Assembly (NCBI GenBank): GCA_039707465.1
Contig: CM077644.1
Span: forward strand, 77,460,875 to 77,524,874
Origin: Rhabdophis nuchalis
Taxonomy: Eukaryota > Chordata > Lepidosauria > Squamata > Natricidae
Direction of reading: 5' to 3'
Length of the DNA: 64,000 bases
The first letter of the stretch is position 1; each line of letters starts with the position of its first letter. The translations under genes and the position numbers were made by a program. Below are positions 50,555 through 62,403 of the stretch, one piece after another. The notes beneath the pieces are model-generated. The model was not told where the DNA came from. It saw only the letters and a list, made by a program, of their open reading frames with translations, and searched no databases.

Positions 50555-50780
50555 AATTGTAGCACATTACAAGTGTAAGATGATCATCATGCAATTCATG
50601 ACGTTTTTGAAAACCAAGAAATGCCGGGCACTCACTTGCTGTTTGAGTATGAACTATGAGTCAAGAAGGACACTGATCTGCACCTTTTAAACAAAGGAAT
50701 AGTATAAATCCAGATTCATCACTTCTGAACACCATTTCCATCATGGAAATTTAATCTAAGCAAATTTCAACCATCTAGCC

Positions 50781-51352
50781 CAGAGGTGTCAAACTTGCAT
50801 CATTATGGCATCGTCATATGATTTAATACAATACAATACAATAATACAATACAATAGCAGAGTTGGAAGGGACCTTGGATGTCATCTAGTCCAACTCCCT
50901 GCCTAGGCAGGAAGCCCTATACCATTTCAGACAAATGGCTATCCAACATCTTCTTGAAGACTTGCAGTGTTGGGGCATTCCAACTTCAGGAGGCAAGCTG
51001 TTCCACTGACTAATTGTTCTAACTGTCAGGAAATTTCTCCTCAGTTCTAAGTTGCTTCTGTCTTTGATTAGTTTCCACCCATTGCATCTTGTTCTGGCCT
51101 CAGGTGCTTTGGAGAATAGTTTGACTCCCTCTTCTTTGTGGCAACCCCTGAGATATTGGAACACTGCTATCATGTCTCCCCTAGTCCTTGTTTTTATTAA
51201 ACTAGACATACCCAGTTCCTGCAACCGTTCTTCATATGTTTTAGTCTCCAGTCCCCTATTGCAACTTCCCCCCCCCCCCTTTGCTAAACCGGATGTGGGC
51301 ATGGCCAGTGTGTGACACACCTGACTCATTGTCCGCGAGTTTGATACCCTTC
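50781..51352. mobile_element. hAT MITE containing a nested CR1
   Basis: Starts cagaggtgtcaaacttgc and ends gcgagtttgatacccttc, the same end family as 43867. Flanks atctagcc (50773-50780) and atctagtc (51353-51360) match at 7 of 8. A CR1 copy (about 50825-51265) fills most of it. Confidence 0.8.
50825..51265 (-). mobile_element. CR1 3' end with ATACA-type microsatellite tail
   Basis: Minus-strand frame: ERLQELGMSSL, RGDMIAVFQYLRGCHKEEGV and NGWKLIKDRSNLELRRNFLT, then VRTISQWNSLPPEV, the CR1 RT C-terminus. On the + strand the 3' tail is the run of tacaatacaatacaataata at 50827. Inserted in the hAT MITE, so younger than it. Confidence 0.85.
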
Positions 51353-52248
51353 ATCTAGTCCCTCGTAGGCTCCAGATGATGAACCAGAGAATTTCACAAC
51401 ATCTTCAGTCTAGGCTAAAATGATATATAATTGAACATCGTCATCATGATACATTCTTTTTTTTCTGAAATCACTTCTACATATCCCTTTTATTTTGTAC
51501 CTATCAGATTGAATCTCTTTTTCCCCCTGATATTCTTCCTCTGAAGATAAATGTATAATACTAGGTTTATAAAATAACCTTATTTTCTTTCATAACAAAG
51601 AGAAAGTAGTATTTTTATTAGAATACTATCTAGCCAGGGATCAGAAAAATTTGATGACTGACTTAAAAGATGGAAAAGTTTACCTGAATGATAATGGAAA
51701 TTATCGCTTGGAAAACATGGCTGAGTTCATGGTAATTGGAATGACGCTAATGAAAGCTTGGTCAATTACTACTTGCTGTTTCAAGTGAAGAAGGAACTGT
51801 AACAATAGCTGAGGCTGGCCATAAAAATACATTATTCAATTTGTTATCAGTCATTTCAATACAGTCTTTCTGAGACTTGAAAGAGGAAAATAATTCCAAA
51901 CAAATGCATTGGGATTAATGAGATGTACAATATGGCTGTATGTTTATGTTCAAAACAAAAAGGAAAACAATTTATTTTGCACTAATCAAATTATTTGCCA
52001 TACAACTTGATCTCTTCCAAAATAAATGTTTGTGGAAGCTTCAAAGACTCTTTTTAAGTACTCTGAAGTTCTTTCAAAATTAGCTATTAAGAATCATAAC
52101 AAAAACCATAAGGAGTTTTGTGCTCATGCTGTGTGGTCATATATAAAGATAAATTTTCCCACACCCTCTACAAATAATAATACTACAATGAGAGCAGTGT
52201 AACAAAAAAGCTAAGTGGGTTGCATATGAATCGTATGTATGCATGTAT

Positions 52249-52710
52249 CAGGGGTGGGTTCCTGCCAGTTCTAGCCTGTTCTATAGAAAAGGTTCCACAA
52301 ATCTACAGTACCGTTTCGAACTGGTTCCAGCTCCCTCCCCCTGCCCATCTGCACATCATCAAGATGAAGAGCGAGAGGAGGAATTCTGAGAGTTGAAGTC
52401 CACAAGTCTTAAAGCTGTCAGGTTTGAACACTCATGGGTTTTTTTTTTTCTAAAGGGTTAGGGGTGCAAGGGTCTTGTAACTTGACAGCTTTAAGACTTG
52501 CATGCTTCAAATGCCAGAGTTTCTGAGCCAACATTTTGGCTAAGCAAGAGCATTGTTAAGTGAGGTTCACCACATTTTACAAGTTGGCCACACCCACCCA
52601 GTCACATGGCTGGCAAACCACTCCCACCCAGTCACATGGTCAGCAAGCCACTCCCACAAAGCAGGCCACACCTACAGAAGATGTTCTAAAAATTTTGAAA
52701 CCCATCACTG
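52249..52710. mobile_element. hAT-type element
   Basis: Starts caggggtgggttcctgccag and ends ttgaaacccatcactg. Flanks gcatgtat (52241-52248) and atatgtat (52711-52718) match at 6 of 8. It carries the module shared with the two large hAT elements, inverted (about 52525-52652), plus an inner inverted pair aagtcttaaagctgtcag / cttgacagctttaagactt. Confidence 0.75.
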
Positions 52711-54229
52711 ATATGTATGTACAGTATGTATGATATAGAAACTTCAGCTTTAAATAACCATATCTCTACTTATAGAAAAGCTGAAGCTGGATATATCATA
52801 AGTTTTATTAGAAAATCATGGATATAAGCCCTCATACTCAAGAGGATTACTAAAATTCTGGAGAAAAAGCTACATAATGAATAATTTTTCACACTTACTA
52901 CTGCCATAAAGATTACAGTGAAAACCGGTTTCTATCCTACATCTCGAGAAAAGTTATGGAGATAGTTTTGGAAAAACTTCATTCTCTAACATCTCTTGGG
53001 AGATGAAGTGGAAGCTAAGTTCAAAGTTCTGCAGCTGTGAAAACATTCTCTGTTGGGCTCATATTAGATTTCAGATCTCATCCACCCATTCTCTGAGCAA
53101 AGTAGATTCAGATTTCTCTTGTTAGAAATGAATTTTGTGAAGATTGACATGAAATACAGTTGAGGTTCTTAAAACATTATAATTATAGTAATTAAACATG
53201 AATAATTGTTAGAATTAATCATCTGCAAGCATTATGTTATAGTTGAAATTTTGTAACTTAATGTGATGTTGAATGAAGAGTAATGGCCAGCAAAGAACAA
53301 CTAAATTTGAAACCAGCAAAACCAGCTATGTAAAGAAGCATCATTGACAAGAGAATAAATAACTAAGCAAACAAACACACCTTCTCGGACCTTATTATAT
53401 AAGCAGTAAAAAGAGAGGTGTTATTAAGAAGTCACGCATTAGCAATTTCAGTTCAGCTCAGAGCCATTGTTGTTATTTAAATTTCTAGTTTGAATCTGAT
53501 TTTGATATTGAATAATTATAGTCCTGCGTGTAGAGTGGAAGGGAGACAAATGACATCTATGTGTCTGACACAGATTATATAATTCATGACCTTTGTGAGT
53601 TGACTTTATGTTACATGTGGAATCATTGTGGAGTATCTTGATTTTAACAAGAAAAAAAAAGAAAATGGAATCATTATCCGTAAGGATTTATTACATTTCT
53701 TCAGAACATCTGTTTTATATAGTGTGTTTTGAATGCATGAAGTATAATAGCTGTTTTTCCCGCTCTGATAAATCTGCTGAATTCTTAAATTGTTACGATT
53801 ACCAGAATTTAGCTACTCATCGCCATGTTGAATAATCAGTGACAAATGTAGTGCTCACAACAAACTCATTGGAACAAGTTCCAAGTAATCAAAGTACTCC
53901 AGATGAACTGTAACTCCAAACATCCCCAGCTGCACAGATGCTGGGAATCATAACTCAGCACCATCTGGAATGTGACAGCTTCTGCCCTGTATCTCTGTTC
54001 TAAGTGAGTGCTGAGCTGAGTTAATAACATTGTTAGTGTATGTCAGCCTTCCTATGCTGGTACCCTCCAGATGTTTTTCTACTTCAGTGCCCAGAAGTTG
54101 TCAGAATGGCAAACTTTTAAAACATGATTTAGCGCTATTTTGTTCTTGTTCTTTATTTTTAGAGGTATTAGAAAAGTTTCTTTTTATCGGTGATTTATAG
54201 GCATCTAATGCTTTTCCATTAATGTAGAG

Positions 54230-54361
54230 CTTGGATGTCAAACACGCCATGTCACATTGCCGTCACATGACATATCACGACATTTTCCCTTCGCAAAGCT
54301 GGGGTGGGTATAGCCTGCGCATGATGCATCTGGCCCATAGGTCGCCAGTTTGACACCCCTG
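54230..54361. mobile_element. hAT MITE, same family as 43867
   Basis: Starts cttggatgtcaaacacgcc and ends gccagtttgacacccctg. The flanks (atgtagag, atatagga) match at only 5 of 8, so the duplication has decayed. Confidence 0.65.
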
Positions 54362-54861
54362 ATATAGGATTAATAAGCCCTGAATGAATTCCGTTATTCT
54401 TATGATGGATATGTTTAATGTCAAAAAATTGCACAATATTGACTAAATCATGGACACTGAAAAAGATTATAGTTCAGTGAACATTATATATTCTGTGCAT
54501 ATAAGACCTTAAATTTTCATTTCAGGATCTGAAAACACCATAGGTGATTTATAAAACATTTGTTAATATGATAGAAATCAAAGATAGTATTGAGGACAGA
54601 ATGATGGACACGTGATCTGATTTCTGCTAACTTTTTACATATTTATAATGATATAGGGCCAGACTAATATAATTAGTTTGCAAGCTAGATGTCCTAAAGT
54701 TGACTCTGGGAGCTGCCCAGAAAAAAACTGCCCATCATCTTGTTCTTTTCTCTTGCAAATTTCCAAGGGCATTCTAGTAATCTTTTAGATCCAGTCCATC
54801 CACCTTGTCCATTTTATTCTCATAGAGTAATACATTTTTCTAATTCATTGTCTGGTTACAC

Positions 54862-55157
54862 CAGTGGTGGGTTGCGGATCCCGTTGCAACCGGTATGGTT
54901 GCAACGGGCCCTGGCGTCCTCCACATGAATGGGCACAGCACGTGCATGTGTCTTACCATCCAGCGACGCCTCTGCAAGCCTCCAGCTGCTTGGCGGAGTG
55001 TTGCACAGGCGCTGTACTCACCGTGCATGGAAACGCCGAAGAGCTTAAAGACAGGTAAGGAGGACAGGCAGGCAGGCTCTCCGGAGCACCGTACCAGAAT
55101 GGTACCTGGTGCTCTGGGCAGGCTCCGGTACACCCGTACAGGGGCATACTGCCACTG
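54862..55157. mobile_element. hAT-type MITE
   Basis: Starts cagtggtgggttgcgg and ends gggcatactgccactg. Flanks ggttacac (54854-54861) and agttacac (55158-55165) match at 7 of 8. The interior has gttgcaaccggtatggttgc and CpG-rich wording. Confidence 0.8.
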
Positions 55158-57714
55158 AGTTACACTACATGTTCAAAGTATGTAATTTTTAGGTTTGTTC
55201 ATTGTGCCAAGGCAGCAAGTCTTGACTTTATTTGGATGATAATTGATTGATTGGTTCTTCTTACAGTTTATAGTCCTGTCCAAATCTATAATTCAGAGGC
55301 ATCTATTTTCTTTGTCTTTCAGGTTCAGGGCCTTTCACAAGCACACATTAATTTTTAAAGGACCAAATTATCCTTGTACAAATTATATTTTAACGCATCT
55401 ATGGCCAACTTTTCTATAGAAAATTTAACTCTGGAGGAGTGGAAGTAAAGATGAGAAATCAGAGAGAGGAGGATAACTATGCAAATGCTGTTCAATGAAA
55501 TTCCAAAGATACATATGCAATCCAGCTAGAAAGCTGCAGGAGAGCCATCTCAAATGGGAAAAATGATTAAGAAAGAAAGGACAATGAACCGTTCCTCCAT
55601 AGGCTGCTAAAGTGAATTTCCTTTCATAATTTATTTAATTCATCCTTCATTTTAAATGTAGAGGCTCTTGGTATTTTCACGAATCCACATGAAGCAAGTA
55701 TAGTATAACAAGAATCTATGACCAATGGAAAAACGATTACATAGGAATGTGAAGATTATGGGTGATGGCCTCCAGATGAAGCACTTGTGGATGTGTATTG
55801 CTAATTGAGTTGAGGCAGGCTAACAGATACAACGTGCTGACTGAGCTTTTTTGCCTACACAGAAGCAGTATTACTGAGTGAAGTGAAGCAGCTGCTCTAC
55901 TGCATTGCATAGAAGGGGAGTACCTCTTTGCTTTTTGGAATAGTTTCAAAGAAATGCTACACTTGAATCAACAAAGTAGGAATTCCTTCAAAGATCTGGA
56001 AGGTCCTACTGATTTGCATTGTATTTGACTCAGAGCAGGAAGGATATGAGCATGAGATGCATATACATAGGTAATGTTCTGTATTCTATATCTACACTGC
56101 AGGGAGTATTTCATTCTGTAGGTGAGAACTGATGAAACTACTTGATAAATAAAATCCTTCCTATAAAAGAAATAGGTTGGAAGGAGGATTCTAGATTCAT
56201 TTTGTTTCAAAATTCCCTAATCTATCATTATATACAATTTGTAAGATAAAATAGTAAATATTGTTCAGTTGGGCAATTTATCTGCAGAAATATTTTTTTA
56301 AATTGCTAGACTTAACAGTGAATGGAAGATAGCTGCTGATCCATATGTTTGCTATTGCAATTATAAAAGCTGCCAGAGGTTATTCTTGATGATAAAATCT
56401 ATGAAATATAAAACCTGAATTACTTAATTATTGGTAATTTTTCAGACTTGCAAGATTGATGTCAGCTTTGCAAGGCAGTCCAGACAAGAAGCACACCTAG
56501 AGTACTAAGTCTTTCTGTACTATAAGATTAAAGGAATGTAAATCTCTTCCCTCCCTCCCACTTTTAGTCCAAGAAACTAGAGATGGTTCATTCTGAGACT
56601 TTTGCCATTCCCAAGATCAAATGGAGAAAAACTGAAAAGAGTACAGTTCTTTAACTACAATACTTTTTTGTACAGCTGCTTTGTTTTTACAGATTCTTTT
56701 CTTTCAATAACTTTTTTATTATAAGATTCCTGAGGAAAATAAATCAAGTTTTCTGGTATGCCTGTTAATCTTAACATGGATTATATTCTGCCATGACCTA
56801 CATCATGAAAGGTTTTGACTGTTGTTAGTGAAGCAAATATAAATTTCCTTTTATTATCTTCCTTTTTTGTTATGCATTTTATATTAACTACCTGATTTCA
56901 GGACTCTTTGCCTTTTCAGAAATGTCCCTGTTCCTCTGGCTTATCTTTCTACATGTATGGATCAATCTTTGTAAAATGTTAAACAAATATTTTCTGGTTT
57001 AAGAAATTAATGGGTTTTTTTTCTATTTCCACCACTTTTTTCAGTATAAGTAGGTATACTGATTCCCCCCACCCCCAATTTCTAGCCATTTAGTCTTGTT
57101 CCATATTTGTACACAAAGAACTGGGTGCACTTTATGGGATTGTTCATAAATATTCTATAATACTTAAGTAACTTTAATTTACTTGAAATCAGAGTTCCTA
57201 TAGATAAGTTCCAAAAATAGACATGCTTTTATTTTTTTAACAACTGTTTTAGGAAATAAATTTTCAAGTCCATAGTTTTCTTTGTACTGTAGATCTCTAG
57301 AATACTAATTGCTATCTCATTTCTTTTCCCCCCACAATTGTAATCAATACTTTTAAGGAATACTCAAAGGTGGCCTTAATTTCACAAATAGATGCTTGTA
57401 TTTCTCAATATCTCTTAGGATAGAAGGATCCTAAGAAGTATGCTTGGAAAATGGATTCTGGGAATCACTAAAGATTCAGGCTTCTGGCAAACAAAAACTA
57501 AACAGTAGCAAAGTTGCAAATACCTTCAAAAATATAAAGGCAGTCAGCTTTCAAAAAAAAATTATTCTGATTAGGTGTTTACCTACTGTTTCCCAGTTGT
57601 GATAAGCGGGAATTAATGATATTGTAATTTTTAGCTTTGAAAACATAAAATGAAGTCATAATTAAAATGATAAATATGCAATGTCGGTCATATTATTGAA
57701 TTTCTTGTTCACAG

Positions 57715-57909
57715 CTTTGATGTCGAAAATGGCCCTTCACCTGGTCGTAGCCCACTTGATCCTCAGGCCAGCTCTTCTTCAGGGCTTGTGCTTCACACCA
57801 CATTTCCAGGGCATAGCCAGCGTAGAGAGTCATTTCTTTATCGATCGGACAGTGACTATGACCTGTCACCAAAGACCATGTCACGGAATTCTTCTGTTCC
57901 AAGTGAACA
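57715..57909 (+). CDS. PDE4B: PDE4B exon: start of UCR1 with PKA site (internal coding exon)
   Basis: Internal coding exon of cAMP-specific 3',5'-phosphodiesterase 4B, which hydrolyses cAMP in the cytosol and in anchored signalling complexes. It supplies the third base of one codon, 64 whole codons, then two bases of the next. The peptide begins [17 protein letters not shown] and contains [19 protein letters not shown] and [23 protein letters not shown] and DPQASSS fit PDE4B; PDE4D has FDVDNG at the start. RRESF (residues 36-40 of the exon) is the PKA site of UCR1, known from the family to activate long isoforms. The acceptor is a pyrimidine-rich tract ending in cacag; the donor is gtaagt at 57910. 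The CA at the end joins the A opening the next exon to give CAA (Gln) before His-Gly-Asp-Asp. The split first codon fits the Cys that precedes this exon in long isoforms. Confidence 0.96.
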
Positions 57910-58984
57910 GTAAGTAGATCTATTATATCCTAGAATTTCTACTGAGCAGACTGGAATTCTAATTTCAGCAGATCTGAAGGCAACAAATTGGAAAATGTTG
58001 CTCTAGAATAATCCTGGGGCAACTTCTTAAAGGAAGAATTTTCTCAGAAAAGTGAAACCAGTTTACAAGCTGGTAATATCAAAAAAGTATGTGTGTCTAA
58101 TCATCCTATGGGTAGTTGTTGCTATCAGCTCCATGATATCATCATCAGGCAAACAGCAACAACCTCTTTCTAGTAAAAAACCTCAGTACCTCCATATCAT
58201 CAGGTCTGAAGCATAACAACAGAGAGAACAGAATATGCCAACTTGAAAAAGAAAAGAAAGATGTTTGTATATTCTGTGGAATCCAAGGGAACATTCCCCT
58301 TCTGCTTGCCAAAACCACAACCCCATAAAGAATGAGTTTTTAGTGATCATCAGGACTTGGGAGAACAAGGAGTGGAATGACTGGGAAGCTGGAACTCTGG
58401 ATAACTTAGAAGCTAGGAATATAGAACAACATTCTGTTGCACTCTAACTTCTGGAACAACAGTGGTAATGGTGGGCTTGAATAATCATAGTTTACATGAG
58501 GAACACCTGTTTATTTTTATTTCTTGCATACTTATTATCTAATTTTCCATATTGAAAATCCAGACAAATTGTCTGTGTTTAAGCAGCATTAAAAGTAGGG
58601 TATGTCAACAAAAGCCAGGAAATCCAAAGCTGGCCTTTTCTCATAATGTTATGCCCTTTTTCCGAATGAGAGTTAGTATATAAACCTAACTGGAATTTCC
58701 TAGTCTTTATTGCCTTATGTTACAAGAAGAAAATGATAATTTCTGCTTGGATTTATTTCATTTCTGATTAGAGAACCATTCAAATTAGCAGCAATTATTT
58801 ATGGCCAAATAAAATAGAAAACTACCAGAGTGATTTAAAAAAAAAAGGTTTTTAACAATGCTGTTGTCATTCCAAAAGTTTGTGCCACGTGATTACTGGG
58901 TCTGCTCAATTTGTACTGCATTCATTGTAATTCTTCGAGCCATATCATCAAGGCATGATTCAGTTACGTGTTTTATTTTTCAAT

Positions 58985-59095
58985 TGCTTGTTATACAGAC
59001 CAATACTGGTATGAACTGACAGGAACAACTTGCCTAAGGTCACCCAACTGGCTTATATGCCTATGGGGAGTTTGAACCTGGGTTTAGACAATCAA
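58985..59095. mobile_element. MIR-like SINE core fragment
   Basis: acttgcctaaggtcacccaa-ctggcttatatgcc...ggagtttgaacctgggt is the wording of an ancient CORE/MIR-type SINE. Too short for a subfamily. Confidence 0.5.
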
Positions 59096-59955
59096 TTTAT
59101 TATAATAATATATTTTTTAAAAATTAAGAAATATTTCAAATCAGAAACATATCTTAAAATGATTCACAGGACTCACTTTGTAATTAATTAGGACATTTAG
59201 ACAGAAAATATTTCAATATTAAAAGCAAAAAATTCCAATACTTCATGGTTTAACTTGATAAACAATTTATCCATGCATTTTAAATAGTAGGACTGTACAT
59301 GCTTAAAAACAATTTGCAAGGGGTATTTAAAATGCACAGAAATTGCAATCTATCAGCCCAAAACCAAGAATGATATGTGGCAATTCTTCCAAGCTGAGTT
59401 CTTTATTGCTATAGACAAAATCTTGCAAACTCTACTATCTGTATCTACAATATAGTCTGTAAACTATTAGGGAGGGACTGTTTCACCCACTTTCTCTCAC
59501 ACATAATATCTGGGCTGAGGTGAGTTGCCTCTTACTTTTGTGGAAATCACCCCTTCCTCCTGGGAATCGACTTCCTCACTACATTCCTACATAGAACCCC
59601 ACATCTCTTTAAAGCAGCCATTTTTTTCAGGCCTCAAACAAGCTTGAATAAAGGCATGGCTGCTTTAAGGACCCAGTTGAAAGAGGCAGCTGCTATAATC
59701 AATCAGTTCATTAAGGCAGCAAAGGCTTTTTCATGTGGAAAACTGAAAAAAGAAATGCCTACATAAAAGAGGTATTGAATGCCCATTCTCATACTTTCTG
59801 GGGTATCTCTTGAAATCATTTTTAAAATGTGCATAGACCTACTAAAACGCATAAAATGCTGAATATTTTTAATTTTTTTTAATAGAAAGGCCTGTACCCC
59901 GAAAGTTGTACATTTTTAATACATATGCTGTGGAAAATGTATATAGAATCAGAAG

Positions 59956-60030
59956 TTTAGTTTAGTTTAGTTTAGTTTAGTTTAGTTTAGTTTAGTTTAG
60001 TTTAGTTTAGTTTAGTTTAGTTTAGTTTAG

Positions 60031-60062
<32 letters not shown>

Positions 60063-60425
60063 GTTTTTTATACCGCCCTACTCCTGAAGGACTCAGGGCG
60101 GTGTACAGCCAGAATAAAAACAAATATACAAAAGTTAAAAAAGCTTTTAAAAACATATTAAACCTTGGCCGAAACGTGGAAAAAACCCAAACTAACCCTG
60201 ATTAAAATTAATAAAAATTTGAGTTTAAAAATCATGTTTTATGCCAGCTCGGCTTGTTGAAAGAAAAAGGTTTTGAGACCATGGCGGAAGGCACGGAAGT
60301 CAGGGATATTTCTTAATTCCGGGGGCAATTCGTTCCAGAGTACAGGTGCTCCCACGGAGAAGGCTCTCCCCCTGGGTGTCGCCAGTCAACATTGTCTAGC
60401 CGACGGCACCATGAAGAGGAAAAAA
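59956..60425 (-). mobile_element. L2-type LINE 3' end with (TTTAG)20 tail
   Basis: Twenty perfect TTTAG units (59956-60055) pass directly into ttataccgccctactcctga and actcagggcggtgtacagcc, the antisense L2 3' end, then the reversed C-terminal coding region (ggcaattcgttccagagtac, ggagaaggctctccccctgg). It lies in a PDE4B intron. Confidence 0.85.
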
Positions 60426-60762
60426 AGAAACTATTTTGAATCAATTATAAAATTATAATTGATTTACATTTGAAATAAATTTATAAAATTATAAAAGTAA
60501 GTCAGAAAGCACGAGGTAGAATCCTGAACAACTCCAACAACTACAGCAATAAATGACTTCATTTCCCATTCTAATTTAAAATCACTATTCACAAGTTTGG
60601 TTGTATATAGTCTTAATTTGTGCATGGACATGAACTCTACAGCCATTAAACTTAAACTTAGTCAAAGTCTTAGAACAAGATATTGTGATGATTCTTAGTT
60701 ATACAGTTCTTTTTCAAAATCTTCTAAAACACATACTCCTTTTTGTTTTCATTTTTTATTAG

Positions 60763-60799
60763 ACATGGAGATGACCTGATAGTGACACCATTTGCACAG
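60763..60799 (+). CDS. PDE4B: PDE4B exon: UCR1 core, 37 nt
   Basis: A 37-nt micro-exon too short for ORF searches. After one base that completes the Gln codon it reads HGDDLIVTPFAQ, an invariant stretch of UCR1 in long PDE4 enzymes. UCR1 contacts UCR2 and controls the catalytic domain and dimerisation. The acceptor is a T-rich tract ending in ttag; the donor is gtatgt at 60800. The exon ends on a codon boundary. The intron before it is 2,853 bp. Confidence 0.96.
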
Positions 60800-62332
60800 G
60801 TATGTTCCAAATATTGTAATATAGTTTCTATCACTAACAAGATTGAATTAAAACATTTGAAAACCAAACTGAATGTGTAAATACTGTTTACGGTTTTACT
60901 TAGACCTTACCTCAGGATCTCTACACTCATCACACCTGCCCACATTGTCCTTCTCAGTTCCTCTAGGCACATTAGGCTTCAAAGTCTTTAAATTCTCCAC
61001 TTGTTCTCTAAAACCCTTTTTGAAAACTTACCTGATGAACTGCTACAGTTGTTTTATCCCTTTAACAGCAACTAATCCAGTTGTCAGATTATCTCATAAA
61101 GTCACAAGGAAAGATCTGGTAAAAAGCATTCAAAATATTTAAAAAGACAATTTTCTTTATGACCTCACAATAAAAGACCTGGACATTCCTATTTCAATTT
61201 CCAGATTCTGTATTTACTACAGATTAGCATTCAATTTATTTTACTGAAATCTTTGCTTCCTTAATCTTGACAGCTATGTTATGTTAAATTTACTTCCATT
61301 TTGCTGCTCACAGTATGCTTTTCCTATAGAAGTACTCTACTAAAAGCCTAAATATGGCTTTTAAATTTTTATTTTATTTACTTATTTGTATCTTACCTTT
61401 ATTGTTTTTACAAATAACTCAGGGCGGTGAACATATCCAACTCAACCTCTTCCTCCTATTTTCCCCATAACAACAACCTTATGAAGTGAATTGGCCGAGA
61501 GAGGGACTGGCCCAAAGTCACCCAGCTGGCTTTCATGGCTAAGGTGGGACTAGAACTCACAGTCTTCTTGTATCTAGCCTGGTGCCTTAACCACTAAACC
61601 AAGCTGCCCCTCTTTATGTCTTTACTGTGACTAATATTCCCAATAACAATGCACAATTTATAAATGCCAGACTTGGAAATAGAAAAACTAATTTATTTCA
61701 GAAGAAAATAATACAAGCAATAGATTATTTTTGTAATGTGTCCAAAGCAATTAAGTTTCTTTGTGTTTTACGGTATTGTTGCTCTTTTCAAGATTTCAGT
61801 AATTCCAGGGCCTATATCTCGTTTTAACTGTTAAACAATTAACAACTTTTTATAGTCACACAAACTTTTATTCTCCTTTCCAGTTACTGTCTATTGTATA
61901 CCTTCAAACTATAATTGGTAATAAATAGACTGATTTTTTTAAAATTTTCAAATGTATGAATATAAAATTCAGTTAAATATGTATTATATAAATCTGGGCT
62001 GCCAAAAATCTATATGGCCATTAGGTAGAAGAAAAGAATTAGAATTTTTATCTCTTTGTTGCTATCTGGTGATTTTCCAGATTTTTGCAACCTAGATCTA
62101 GTATTATAGGAATATGATGTGTTGTGATATATGATTGTTTAATTAATTTGAATAAGTTCTTGTTATTTTATGGATTTAAGCATAATTTTAAAAACTGAAA
62201 CCAATTTGTTTTAATAAAAATATTTTTGCTTAATTCTCTTCTGACATTTGTGGGACTTCTAAGAACATCTGCATATTTATATAATTCTACATTTTGTGTT
62301 CTTCCAATGTATTATGTCTTACATTTTAATAG
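60800..62332 (+). other. PDE4B: PDE4B intron after the 37-nt exon
   Basis: A 1,533-bp intron with gt...ag ends. It holds a tRNA-headed SINE in reverse orientation (61370-61615). No other feature was seen. Confidence 0.9.
61370..61615 (-). mobile_element. tRNA-headed SINE, reverse orientation
   Basis: Antisense order: tail ttgtatcttacctttattg...aactcagggcggtgaac (L2-like end), body ggcccaaagtcacccagctg and gctttcatggctaaggtggg, then the tRNA head (ctagaactcacagtc as B box; ggtgccttaaccactaaacc as A box region) at about 61550-61610. Confidence 0.75.
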
Positions 62333-62403
62333 GTCTTGGCAAGTTTGAGAAGTGTAAGAAATAATTTTACAATGCTGACTAATCTGCAGGGAACATCAAA
62401 CAA
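62333..62403 (+). CDS. PDE4B: PDE4B exon: end of UCR1
   Basis: A 71-nt exon reading VLASLRSVRNNFTMLTNLQG then TSN, followed by two bases of a Lys codon. It directly continues the previous exon (FAQ-VLASLR). SVRNNFT fits PDE4B. The acceptor is an AT-rich tract ending in atag; the donor gtaagt starts at 62404. The intron before it is 1,533 bp. The next exons (linker LR1, UCR2, catalytic domain with the HD metal-binding motifs) are not visible before 64000. Confidence 0.95.

Larger units (their letters stand above)
57910..60762 (+). other. PDE4B: PDE4B intron within UCR1
   Basis: A 2,853-bp intron between consecutive UCR1 exons with gt...ag ends. It contains a MIR-like fragment near 58990-59095 and an L2 3' end with a TTTAG microsatellite at 59956-60425. 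The rest is unassigned AT-rich sequence. Confidence 0.9.
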
